Positions 25,719 to 34,380 of a stretch of 64,000 nucleotides of DNA are shown one piece after another. The position numbers and the translations under genes were made by a program. A model generated the notes under the pieces. The model had not been told where the DNA came from, did no database searches, and worked only from the letters and a program-made list of their open reading frames with translations. The stretch is from Algorimicrobium algoritergicola (lineage in GTDB: Bacteria; Bacteroidota; Bacteroidia; Flavobacteriales; Flavobacteriaceae), in contig NZ_VSKL01000008.1 in assembly GCF_008086165.1 (NCBI RefSeq), forward strand, positions 1-64,000, given 5' to 3'. The number at the start of each line of letters is the position of its first letter. The first letter of the stretch is position 1.

Positions 25719-28675
25719 TGTATCTTAATTGTCACTCATATTATTCCTTGCGTTTTGGCACATTTTCAGAAGTTGACCTTTTGGAATTGGCCAAGCAATG
25801 TGGTGTAAAACATTTAGCGTTAACCGATATTAATAATACATCGGCTTGTTTAAATTTTATTAGAAAAGCGAAGGAATATCACATTAAACCTGTTGTAGGA
25901 ATCGATTTTAGAAATGGCGCGAAACAACAATTTGTAGGAATTGCAAAAAATAATGACGGCTTTCAGGAACTGAATGTTTTTTTATCGGAATACGCACATC
26001 AAAAAAAGCAGCTTCCAGACGTGTCCCCAAAATTTGAGAATGCGTTTGTAATTTACCCGTTGGAACAAGTTATGCAACTTGAGAAAACCAAATTTGAAGA
26101 TTTTGAGTTTATAGGTATCACTATTAATGATCTTAAAAAGTTGCCCTTTACAATTTATAAGGATTATGAAGATAAACTGGTCGTCCAGCAACAAGTGACT
26201 ATTCGGAATAAAAAAGATTTTAATGCACACCGTTTGTTGCGTGCCATTGATAACAATACCTTGTTGAGTAAATTATCAAAAACAGAGGAATGTAGTGAGC
26301 ATGACAAAATGTATTCATCCATTGAATTAAAGCAATTTTTTCAATTGTTTCCTTTTATAATTGATAATACAAACAAACTGTTTGAAGCCTGTGATATTGA
26401 GTTTAGTTTTGGTGAAAATCGCATATCACAAAATCAATCTGTATATCTGGAAACGGAACAAGAAGATTTTAATTATTTAAAGGAACTCTGCGAACAGAAA
26501 ATTTACAGACGTTACCCAACTCCTTCCATAAAAGTACGAGAACGATTAGAAACTGAACTCAAAACTATTAAGGAAATGAATTTTGTATCCTATTTCCTTA
26601 TCAATTATGATATTGTGAGTTATTCAAAAAGTCAAGGATATATTCATGTAGGAAGGGGAAGTGGTGCCAATAGTATTGTGGCATACATTATAGGGATTAC
26701 CGATGTAGATCCCATAGAATTGGATTTGTATTTTGAACGATTTATTAATCCATTCCGAAAATCGCCACCTGATTTTGATATCGATTTCTCATGGAAAGAA
26801 CGCCATGATATTACCGAATATATTTTTAAACGCTTTAAAAATGTTGCCTTATTAGCTGTTTATAACACCTTTAAATTCCGAGCTGTTGTTCGAGAATTAG
26901 GGAAGGTTTTTGGAATGCCCAAAGAAGAAATAGATAAAATATGTACTGGTAGATATCAAAAGCCAGAATTTGATGAAATGGGTGCTTTGGTAATTAAGTA
27001 TGGCGAATTAATTCAGGGTTTTCCTAACTATGTGAGTGTACATTCCTGTGGGATATTAATACTGGATAAACCTATTCATTATTATTCAGCAACCAATATG
27101 CCTCCAAAAGGCTTTCCAACCGTTCAGTTTGATATGATTATAGCCGAAGATGCTGGGATTTTCAAATTCGATATTTTAGGACAACGTGGATTAGCAAAAA
27201 TTAAAGATACGTTGGAAATTATTAAATATAACAGACCCGAAGCACCCGAAATTGATATCACAGATGTTGAAAAATTTAAAACAGATCCCAAAGTAAATGC
27301 GCTATTAAAAAACGGAAAAGCCACAGGTGCTTATTATGTAGAATCGCCAGCCATGAGAGGTTTAATGTGTAAACTCCAAACCCAAAATTATTTAGGATTG
27401 GTGGCAGCAAGTTCCATTATAAGACCAGGCGTTTCGGGTTCAGGGATGAAACAAGAATTTATTAAACGCCAAAGACATCCAGAACGTCGGAAAGAAGCCA
27501 ATCCGATATTGTTAAAGATTATGCCAGAAACCTATGGTATTATGGTATATCAAGAAGATGTGCTAAAAGTGGCTAATCAATTTGCAGGCTTAACATTAGG
27601 AGAAGCCGATGTGTTGAGACGTGGTATGAGTGGTAAATTTAGGTCGAGAGCCGAATTTCAAGCTGTTGAAGATAAATTTATAGCCAATTGTAAAACTAAA
27701 GGCTATACAGAAGCACTAACCCTTGAAGTTTGGGAGCAAATAAAGAGTTTTGCAGGCTATGCATTTGCAAAAGGACATTCGGCTTCTTATGCCGTGGAAA
27801 GTTATCAGAGTCTGTATTTAAAATGCTATTATCCTTTAGAGTTTATGGTGGCCGTTTTAAATAATGGTGGTGGATTTTATAGCACCGAACATTATATTCA
27901 TGAAACAAAAATGTGTCAGGGTATTATAAAAACACCGTGTATTAATAAAAGTGACCATCCCAATACAATAGAAGGAATCACGATTTATTTAGGTTTTGGC
28001 TATCTTAAAAATTTAGAGAGTTATACGGTAAAACGAATTTTAACCGAACGGCAGTTGTATGGTAAATTCAAATCGTTGGATGATTTTATTGATCGCGTGG
28101 TGATTAGTATTGAACAATTAACCATTTTAATTAGAATTGGTGCGTTTAATTTTACAGAAATCCCCAAATCCGAATTACTTTGGAATGCTATTTTTAAGAT
28201 AAATTCTAGTAAAGCAAAAACACCTCAAAAACAATTATTCAAACCAAATCATAAGGCATTTACGTTGCCAAAACTTAATTCCAGTTGGATAGAAGATGCT
28301 TATGACCAAATGGAACTATTGGGTTTTCCTTTGTGCAATTATTTCGATTTGATAAATGAACCCATTCGGGAACATATCAAAGCCAAAAACATGTTTCAAC
28401 ATCGAAATGAAAACGTGCTGTTATATGGTAAATTGGTAAATACACGATTTCATAAAGGTGCCACAGGAAAGCTCATGCGGTTTTGCACATTTGTAGATGA
28501 TGAAGGGTGTTATTTTGATACCGTACACTTTCATGATACGGTAGAAAAATATCCCATTCATGGCATTGGAATATATGCGTGTTATGGCAAAATAACTGAA
28601 GAATTTGATTTTTGTAGTGTTGAAATTATTTGGACTCAAAAAATGGCGCTAAAACCAGATCCCCGGTTAAACTAA
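25718..28675 (+). CDS. Short DNA polymerase III alpha subunit (DnaE2-like), 985 aa
   Basis: The chain starts with a PHP domain (NCHSYYSLRFGTFSEVDLLELAKQ) and has the C-family catalytic motif PPDFDIDFSW with Asp residues 352, 354 and 356. A helix-hairpin-helix region and an OB-like C-terminus (LLYGKLVNTRFHKG) follow. At 985 residues it is shorter than the replicative DnaE of Bacteroidota, and it follows dinB with a one-base overlap, so it is best read as the error-prone alpha subunit of a damage-induced mutasome, analogous to DnaE2 in imuA-imuB-dnaE2 cassettes. No ImuA was found next to it. Confidence 0.88.
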   Translation: MYLNCHSYYSLRFGTFSEVDLLELAKQCGVKHLALTDINNTSACLNFIRKAKEYHIKPVVGIDFRNGAKQQFVGIAKNNDGFQELNVFLSEYAHQKKQLPDVSPKFENAFVIYPLEQVMQLEKTKFEDFEFIGITINDLKKLPFTIYKDYEDKLVVQQQVTIRNKKDFNAHRLLRAIDNNTLLSKLSKTEECSEHDKMYSSIELKQFFQLFPFIIDNTNKLFEACDIEFSFGENRISQNQSVYLETEQEDFNYLKELCEQKIYRRYPTPSIKVRERLETELKTIKEMNFVSYFLINYDIVSYSKSQGYIHVGRGSGANSIVAYIIGITDVDPIELDLYFERFINPFRKSPPDFDIDFSWKERHDITEYIFKRFKNVALLAVYNTFKFRAVVRELGKVFGMPKEEIDKICTGRYQKPEFDEMGALVIKYGELIQGFPNYVSVHSCGILILDKPIHYYSATNMPPKGFPTVQFDMIIAEDAGIFKFDILGQRGLAKIKDTLEIIKYNRPEAPEIDITDVEKFKTDPKVNALLKNGKATGAYYVESPAMRGLMCKLQTQNYLGLVAASSIIRPGVSGSGMKQEFIKRQRHPERRKEANPILLKIMPETYGIMVYQEDVLKVANQFAGLTLGEADVLRRGMSGKFRSRAEFQAVEDKFIANCKTKGYTEALTLEVWEQIKSFAGYAFAKGHSASYAVESYQSLYLKCYYPLEFMVAVLNNGGGFYSTEHYIHETKMCQGIIKTPCINKSDHPNTIEGITIYLGFGYLKNLESYTVKRILTERQLYGKFKSLDDFIDRVVISIEQLTILIRIGAFNFTEIPKSELLWNAIFKINSSKAKTPQKQLFKPNHKAFTLPKLNSSWIEDAYDQMELLGFPLCNYFDLINEPIREHIKAKNMFQHRNENVLLYGKLVNTRFHKGATGKLMRFCTFVDDEGCYFDTVHFHDTVEKYPIHGIGIYACYGKITEEFDFCSVEIIWTQKMALKPDPRLN

Positions 28676-28764
28676 TTGGCACCGCCAAAGGGTATAATTC
28701 CCCGAGGCTTGCCTTGACATTAAAAGTTCATTTCCTACCAATGCCACGAGGTAGTTTACTATGA

Positions 28765-29271
28765 TTAGTTCTCATAAGAAATACCCATGATTTCAAAAAC
28801 CCGATCTTCTTTGGCTAGTTTTAAAATAGCTTGGTCGCCTACTTTTTTATCTGTTAATAATCTCGCAATGGGTGAGATGAAGGAAATTTTACCTTTAGCA
28901 ATATCGGCTTCATCCACACCAACTATTTGATATTTTTGAGACGTTTTAGCACTTCCAATTTTAAGAGTAATTAATGCGCCAAAACGAATTTCATCTTGCG
29001 GTTGTTTGGATAAATCAACAATTTTTGCGGTTGCTATTCTGTTTGTTAGTAATTGCAATTTGGCGTTTATATGGTTTATGGCAATACGTCTTTCTTTTTC
29101 GTCTGAAATATCTAATTGTTCTTTTTCGTCAGCAAAGACTTGTTTTTCGGATAATAACATATCCATCCCATTTTGGGTCACGTAGTTTGTTACACCTTCA
29201 GGCAAATCTGCTCGTGGTGCTACAAAAGGTATTTCTTCCTGATCATCTTCTTTTACAAATCCTCTACTCAT
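28765..29271 (-). CDS. GreB-like GreA/GreB-family elongation factor, 168 aa
   Basis: The N-terminus (RADLPEGVTNYVTQNGMDMLLSEKQ) and the coiled coil that follows (EREAINHINAKLQLLTNRIA-like, read in the track as KERRIAINHINAKLQLL) fit GreB-type factors, and the C-terminus has the FKBP-like half with VGVDEADIAKGKISFISPIARLL. Such factors let stalled RNA polymerase cut back its transcript. Unlike the 124-residue protein at 633-1007 this one keeps the coiled coil. It starts at an ATG and is transcribed convergent to the dnaE gene. Confidence 0.85.
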   Translation of the reverse strand: MSRGFVKEDDQEEIPFVAPRADLPEGVTNYVTQNGMDMLLSEKQVFADEKEQLDISDEKERRIAINHINAKLQLLTNRIATAKIVDLSKQPQDEIRFGALITLKIGSAKTSQKYQIVGVDEADIAKGKISFISPIARLLTDKKVGDQAILKLAKEDRVFEIMGISYEN

Positions 29272-29390
29272 AATTTATGTGCATTTTTGTTTTCCTAATT
29301 CATTAAGATAAAACTATTTTTTTAATTACCCGAATGCTTCGCCTGATTGCTATTTTTTTGGCGGAATAATTACATGATATTTCGCAAAAC

Positions 29391-29425
29391 AAAAAGGCTG
29401 TAAATATTTATTTACAGCCTTTTTT
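29391..29425 (-). terminator. Terminator after the small basic protein gene
   Basis: AAAAAGGCTGTAAATA and TTTACAGCCTTTTT form a long stem with a small loop and A/T tracts on both sides. It lies downstream of the minus-strand small gene at 29461-29574. Confidence 0.85.
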
Positions 29426-29460
29426 ATAAAAATTTAAGGAAAATCTAATAAACCATAAAG

Positions 29461-29574
29461 TTAGACTCTAGATTTACGCTTCTTCATTTTTTTATCTTCC
29501 ATTTTCTTTTGAATCTTCTCTTGTTTCCTATCGTTTAATTCAGTTTTTGTAAGCTTCTTTCTTAATTTAGCCAT
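29461..29574 (-). CDS. Small highly basic protein, 37 aa
   Basis: The open frame reads MAKLRKKLTKTELNDRKQEK and ends KMEDKKMKKRKSRV; about half the residues are Lys or Arg. It should form one helix. It is followed by a clean terminator, starts with ATG, and resembles short Lys-rich proteins seen in many Flavobacteriaceae genomes, which I know only as hypothetical. A ribosome- or nucleic-acid-binding role is suggested only by charge. Confidence 0.6.
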   Translation of the reverse strand: MAKLRKKLTKTELNDRKQEKIQKKMEDKKMKKRKSRV

Positions 29575-30040
29575 GATATTGTTATTTTAAATTTATATAA
29601 AAAATAGAACATCGTTTTAATTCCGGATTTCTACATTATTTTAATGCGAGTACAGGTATTCAGTATGTTTAAATTGAATAGCTTCTGTAATAAATAATGT
29701 AAAGGAGTTGTTCAGGCACACGCGCTATGCCTGACTAATTCGGGAAGATAATTTGGCGTTTTGGAGATATTTCAAAATAGAAATAAAGATCAAAAAACCT
29801 GCTTACGAGCGTTTCGTAAAAAGTAATTAGGTGATTTGTTCTTATTAGATTCATACTTCTATTCTACAAGCAATTTACTTGCGATTAAAAGGTAAACATA
29901 GCCCTTATATTCCAATTTGCCTAATTTAAAGAAGACCTTTGTTAACACAGACTATTATTGCCATTTTATAACATCTTTTCGTTGTAAATTGGTACGTATG
30001 TTTCTTATTAAAACTAGAATTTGATACTTGACACAAAAAG
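29575..30040. other. Gene-free stretch with a short hairpin
   Basis: Nothing coding is convincing in 466 bases. A perfect six-base stem, CAGGCA with TGCCTG around nine bases (29715-29735), could be part of a small RNA, but there is no T tract and no promoter that I can assign. Confidence 0.35.
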
Positions 30041-31009
30041 CTATTTCAATGTACTTTTTGCTTTCATTTCCGTACTTAAAATTTTATCAACCGCTTGTTT
30101 GTATTTCACAGGGTTTGAAGCTTTTTTTATAGCTTTATATACTTTTTGTGGATTGGAAGTCGATTGTGAAAAGAACTCCCAAAAGCCGAGCATTTTCATT
30201 TTTATAGGTGTTGGGCCAGACAAGTACTCATCGTATTGCTGGTAAATAGTATCATGAAATTTTGAAAATATTTCCCATCTATTTTCAGGATATTCTGTGG
30301 TGTCATTTTTTATCATACTTGGTAAAAACGGATCGGCAATTAGGCCACGACCAATCATAAAATGATCAATACTCGGAAAGCGTTTTTCCATGGCTTTAAA
30401 AGCAGATACACTGGTAATATCACCATTATAATACAATTTGTGCTTGGTGCTACTAATGCATTTTTCAAACGCATCTAAATCCACTGGTCCTTTGTAAAGT
30501 TGCTTTCCAATTCTGGCATGAATAGCAATATTTTTAAGTGGATAGTTGTCTAAAATAGGAAAGGCATCTAAAATTTCTTCTGCATGTTCATAGCCCATGC
30601 GCATTTTCATAGAAACCAGAATATCCGTTTCATTATGTACTTTGTGTAAAACCTCGTCAATTCGTGACGGGTTACAAATTAAGCCAGAACCCATTCCAGA
30701 CTTGGTAACCATGGGATAAGGACAACCTAAATTCCAGTTTAGCTCCTTGTAGCCTAAACTTTGAACATATTTGGTAACAAATAAAAATTCATCAGGATCA
30801 TTGGTCATTACTTGCGGAATGACTTCTATAGTCGCATTGTTTTCTGGTAGTAAATCGTTTTGGTAAGATTGCTTAATTTTCAGTTTGCCATTAAGCTTAA
30901 TATAAGGTGCATAAAAGGTGTCAATACCACCAAAGTACTGATTGAAAGCATTGCGAAACCTGAAATCTGTAAAACCTTGTAAAGGTGATGAAAGAAGCGT
31001 ATGAGCCAT
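30041..31009 (-). CDS. dus: tRNA-dihydrouridine synthase, 322 aa
   Basis: A TIM-barrel flavoenzyme of the Dus family is evident: SPLQGFTDFRFRNAF at the N-terminus, NWNLGCPYPMVTKSGMGSGL with the catalytic Cys (GCP), the FMN site at IAIHARIGKQLYKGP, and a C-terminal helical RNA-binding part. These enzymes reduce uridines in the D loop of tRNA. Which positions are modified cannot be told by eye. A TATCTTTG box lies 17 bases before the ATG, a normal leader length. The gene sits next to the scar at 31.1 kb but is itself intact. Confidence 0.92.
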   Translation of the reverse strand: MAHTLLSSPLQGFTDFRFRNAFNQYFGGIDTFYAPYIKLNGKLKIKQSYQNDLLPENNATIEVIPQVMTNDPDEFLFVTKYVQSLGYKELNWNLGCPYPMVTKSGMGSGLICNPSRIDEVLHKVHNETDILVSMKMRMGYEHAEEILDAFPILDNYPLKNIAIHARIGKQLYKGPVDLDAFEKCISSTKHKLYYNGDITSVSAFKAMEKRFPSIDHFMIGRGLIADPFLPSMIKNDTTEYPENRWEIFSKFHDTIYQQYDEYLSGPTPIKMKMLGFWEFFSQSTSNPQKVYKAIKKASNPVKYKQAVDKILSTEMKAKSTLK

Positions 31010-31107
31010 GATGTTATTTAGTTGGGCAAAGATAGGTTTTTTGCTTTATGGTTTGGATTTATAGATATAATATGATACCATTTAAAGCAACTTATTTTAA
31101 GGTACGC

Positions 31108-31218
31108 TATCTTAGCACGATGCCATCTAAAATCCTATTTATTACACCACCCTTTACGCAGCTAAATACAGCCTATCCTGCAACGACTTTGCTGGCTTGT
31201 TGTAAAGTGCGTCCGTAA
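31108..31218 (+). pseudogene. 5' scar copy of the radical-SAM gene with its promoter
   Basis: From ATG 31120 the codons read MPSKILFITPPFTQLNTAYP and then AT, as in the intact gene at 34381 (MQSKILFITPPFTQLNTAYP, AT). Only about three base differences occur in the following 57 bases. The promoter is also duplicated: TATCTTAG, four bases before the ATG, is a decayed form of the TATCTTTG box at 34369. Twenty-three codons in, at about 31186, the homology stops and the reading runs out at TAA (31216-31218) in foreign sequence. Confidence 0.8.
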
Positions 31219-31592
31219 CCTTGATTGCGTTCATCAAAACTACTATTACGCTCATAAAGTTTAAACGGAATTCCACGATGGATGCAAGCCACAGCAAACG
31301 CTACATCACCAATGCCACCACCAATAATAGCCACGTGTGGATAATTTTCGGTATCGGCTTGAGGTGGATGACTAGCTGAAACCAAACCAGAACCCGAACA
31401 CTTCAAGCAGAAGTAGAGGTGACCTCTAGGACAAATTGGAGTTGTTTCTTTGCTATTTATTTTTTTAACCACATCCAGTGCAAACTGATATTGAAGTCGA
31501 ACTTTTTTACGAAGTTTGCGTCTTTTTTTACCACGTCCATGACATTCAGGGCAAACGGTATAGTTAGCGGAATTGTTTTTGGAGTTAGTCAT
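31173..31592 (-). pseudogene. Truncated relative of the zinc-motif FAD monooxygenase
   Basis: From the ATG at 31592 the protein reads MTNSKNNSANYTVCPECHGRG, then the CxxCxGxG pair with CSGSG, then PHVAIIGGGIGDVAFAVACI and up to GYGRTLQQASKVVAG. This parallels the first 150 or so residues of the protein at 15473-16927 with many substitutions, and stops where the scar begins. The catalytic two thirds is missing, and GIGGVAL is changed to GIGDVAF. It is very likely dead. Confidence 0.85.
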
Positions 31593-31626
31593 TTTATTCA
31601 AGTCGCATTTTGGAATAACCTAAATA

Positions 31627-32307
31627 CTACTTGCTGCTTTCTGCTACTGGTGAAATCATAATATGTGCTCTATGCGTTCCTGGATTCATAATCCAAGGGT
31701 GGTTTTGAGCAATTGGAACTTCTGGTAAACCTGTAGATTCTGCTGTTGCGTATGGCATATAAACGACATAGCGAAGTTTCGCGTTTTCAACCTTACTTGT
31801 TTCAGGATCATAATTCGTATCAGGACCATAGTAAATGTGCAAGGTTGACCCAATGGTCATTTTAAGTTTTCCTGATTTCACTTCTTCTTCGCGCATATCA
31901 AATATTTCTTGATGTTTTTTTCCTTCCGCTTTCAAAGCGCGCCCTCTTGCCATGAATGGCTCAAGATCTTTATGATACGCTGCGGCACTGAATCCATCTT
32001 TATTCGGATCGTCAGCAAGAATAATAAATTCATTGTTACCTTCTCTTAAGGTCACAAATTCACCAGCCATATTATAACCTATAATTTTAGCGCCAGATCG
32101 GCTTACTTCCGGAGCAGCCATTAATGCGGTTGCAATTAGAGCTTCGTCTGAATCAATTTTTTTTAGTTGTTTATTGACTTTATTTGTTGCGCTATCTGTA
32201 GGGTTTTTAATTTCAGAAGATTCTTCAATTACCGTTTTCGTTTTGTCTGATGAGTTACAAGAAATTAGAATTCCTGCAAATAGTAATGTTGTAATAATAC
32301 GTTTCAT
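31627..32307 (-). CDS. Conserved hypothetical lipoprotein, 226 aa
   Basis: The signal peptide ends in the lipobox FAGILISCNSS; Cys near residue 17 is lipidated. The mature protein has EGNNEFIILADDPNKDGFSAA, then a helical middle and LRYVVYMPYATAESTGLPE. The end PWIMNPGTHRAHIMISP holds His residues and could bind metal. I know the general type only as a Bacteroidota envelope protein of unknown function. It follows the scar and is transcribed in the same direction as Dus. Confidence 0.65.
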   Translation of the reverse strand: MKRIITTLLFAGILISCNSSDKTKTVIEESSEIKNPTDSATNKVNKQLKKIDSDEALIATALMAAPEVSRSGAKIIGYNMAGEFVTLREGNNEFIILADDPNKDGFSAAAYHKDLEPFMARGRALKAEGKKHQEIFDMREEEVKSGKLKMTIGSTLHIYYGPDTNYDPETSKVENAKLRYVVYMPYATAESTGLPEVPIAQNHPWIMNPGTHRAHIMISPVAESSK

Positions 32308-32482
32308 ATTATATTGGTTTTTCGTGTTGACTTAATGAATCTATACAATCAGACTTAAATAGTAAGTTACATCTTCATGATAAAGGCAAGATACTAAATC
32401 TTTAATTTCTTTGCGTGGACTATCTATTTTTAACGTTCATGCTTTTTTATTTGCTTTGATCAATTAACGATGTTGTAATGCG

Positions 32483-32490
32483 TATTTTTG
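32483..32490 (+). promoter_or_regulatory. -7 box of the ABC exporter gene
   Basis: TATTTTTG fits TAnnTTTG. Four bases later comes an in-frame TTG (32495), and an ATG follows at 32516; with a start point just after the box the ATG would have a leader of about 20 bases. I use the ATG. Confidence 0.55.
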
Positions 32491-32515
32491 CAAATTGTAT
32501 TACCTAATAGAAAAC

Positions 32516-34288
32516 ATGCGACATTTAAAAAAAACATCAGATAAAAAAGATAAATCACAGCCGAGAGTCACCATGAAACAGGCTTTTAAAACCATAATTT
32601 GGCCAAGACGAAATTTGGTTTTTATTGGTCTCCTTTTGATTGTAATCAGAAGTTTATCGGGTTTGGTTTTACCATGGCAAAGTAAAGTTTTACTAGATGA
32701 GGTGGTTCCAAATAAAGATACGTCGCAATTATACACCTTAATCGCCATTGTAATTGGTGCCATAACCATACAAGCTGTAACGTCCTTTCTATTAACTAGA
32801 ATATTAAGCGTTCAAGCACAATATTTAATTAGCGAATTACGATCAAAAGTTCAGAAAAAGGTGCTTTCGCTGCCTATTAGTTTTTTTGATAATACCAAAT
32901 CTGGTGCATTAGTGTCCAGAATTATGAGCGATGTGGAAGGTGTCAGAAATTTAATTGGAACCGGTTTGGTGCAATTAGTTGGTGGTTCATTTACAGCTGT
33001 TGTATCCTTAATAATTTTAATAAAACTGAACGCTTGGATGACCTTGTTCGTGTTTGTGCCATTATCCATATTTGGTTATATCGCCTTGCGTGCCTTCAAA
33101 TTTATTCGTCCAATTTTTAGAGCACGTGGTAAAATTAATGCCGAAGTTACAGGCAGATTAACAGAAACTCTGGCTGGCGTTCGTGTAATAAAAGCGTTTA
33201 ATGCTGAAGAACAAGAAAACACGGTTTTTGAAAAAGGGGTTGATAAATTATATCAAAACGTCAAAAAGAGTTTAACAGCAACCGCTTTAATGACGAGTTC
33301 TTCCACGTTTTTAATTGGTGTGGCAACTACTGGAATTATGGGAATGGGTGGTTATTATATGATGATAGGTGAAATGACCACAGGTGATTTTTTATTCTTC
33401 ACATTAATTCTCGGTTTTATGATTGCTCCAATTGTACAAATGAGTAATATAGGAAGTCAATTAACGGAAGCCCTTGCTGGATTAGATAGAACGGAAGAGC
33501 TTATGAATATGACGGCTGAAGAGGATAACAAAGCTAGACATATTGAATTGAATACCATAAAAGGAGCTATTGAATTTGATGACGTATCTTTTTCATATGA
33601 AGAAGGCAAAAACGTATTACACAACATCAGTTTTAAAGCGCCTGCTGGTTCTGTAACGGCATTGGTTGGAAGTTCTGGTTCTGGAAAATCCACTATTGCG
33701 GGACTTTCAGCAACGTTTTTAACACCAAAATCTGGTAAAGTGACCATTGATAATCACGATTTATCACAGGTTAAATTAAGTAGTTTCCGGAAGTATTTAG
33801 GTGTCGTGCTGCAAGACGAATTTTTATTTGAAGGTAGCATTCGTGAGAACATCATGTTTCCAAGACCAGATGCCACTGAATCCGATGTGCAAAATGCGGT
33901 AAAAGCCGCATACGTCAATGAATTTACGGATCGTTTTGATGACGGTTTAGAAACCTTAATAGGCGAGAGAGGTGTGAAATTATCTGGTGGTCAACGACAA
34001 CGTTTAGCTATTGCTCGTGCTATTTTAGCAAACCCAAACATTATTATTTTAGATGAAGCGACGTCTAGTTTAGATACCGAAAGTGAAGCGCTAATTCAGA
34101 AAAGTTTAAATGAATTAGTTAAAAACAGAACCACTATTGTTATTGCTCACCGATTAAGTACCATTAGAAAAGCAGACCAAATTTTAGTCATAGAAGCTGG
34201 CCATATAGTGGAACGTGGTACACATGACCAATTGATAGCTAAAGAAGGCAGATATTATGAATTATACACGTATCAGGCTAAAATTTAA
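32516..34288 (+). CDS. MsbA-like ABC exporter (fused membrane and ATPase), about 590 aa
   Basis: The first 320 residues carry six membrane helices of the type I exporter fold. The last 240 residues are the ATPase: Walker A GSSGSGKST, signature LSGGQRQRLAIARAI, Walker B IIILDEATSSLD, and the H-loop VIAHRLST. Half-transporters like this act as homodimers and move lipids, drugs or peptides out of the cell. The substrate is unknown; the lipid A flippase MsbA is one possible role but related exporters are numerous. It is a single-gene unit ahead of the radical-SAM gene, 92 bases away. Confidence 0.92.
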   Translation: MRHLKKTSDKKDKSQPRVTMKQAFKTIIWPRRNLVFIGLLLIVIRSLSGLVLPWQSKVLLDEVVPNKDTSQLYTLIAIVIGAITIQAVTSFLLTRILSVQAQYLISELRSKVQKKVLSLPISFFDNTKSGALVSRIMSDVEGVRNLIGTGLVQLVGGSFTAVVSLIILIKLNAWMTLFVFVPLSIFGYIALRAFKFIRPIFRARGKINAEVTGRLTETLAGVRVIKAFNAEEQENTVFEKGVDKLYQNVKKSLTATALMTSSSTFLIGVATTGIMGMGGYYMMIGEMTTGDFLFFTLILGFMIAPIVQMSNIGSQLTEALAGLDRTEELMNMTAEEDNKARHIELNTIKGAIEFDDVSFSYEEGKNVLHNISFKAPAGSVTALVGSSGSGKSTIAGLSATFLTPKSGKVTIDNHDLSQVKLSSFRKYLGVVLQDEFLFEGSIRENIMFPRPDATESDVQNAVKAAYVNEFTDRFDDGLETLIGERGVKLSGGQRQRLAIARAILANPNIIILDEATSSLDTESEALIQKSLNELVKNRTTIVIAHRLSTIRKADQILVIEAGHIVERGTHDQLIAKEGRYYELYTYQAKI

Positions 34289-34368
34289 CAGGTTGAAAAA
34301 AATAGAAACTGAAATATATTCTGGATTTAGAAAACAATACCATTTCACACAATCTATTTATAGAACGC

Positions 34369-34376
34369 TATCTTTG
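34369..34376 (+). promoter_or_regulatory. -7 box of the radical-SAM gene, leaderless spacing
   Basis: TATCTTTG ends four bases (CACG) before the ATG at 34381. The copy at 31108 has the same layout with a decayed box. Confidence 0.6.
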
Positions 34377-34380
34377 CACG

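Noticed and set aside
28676-28764. CCCCGAGGCTTGCC-type segment as a REP-like hairpin
   Set aside because: The arms do not pair well and no second copy was found in the window.
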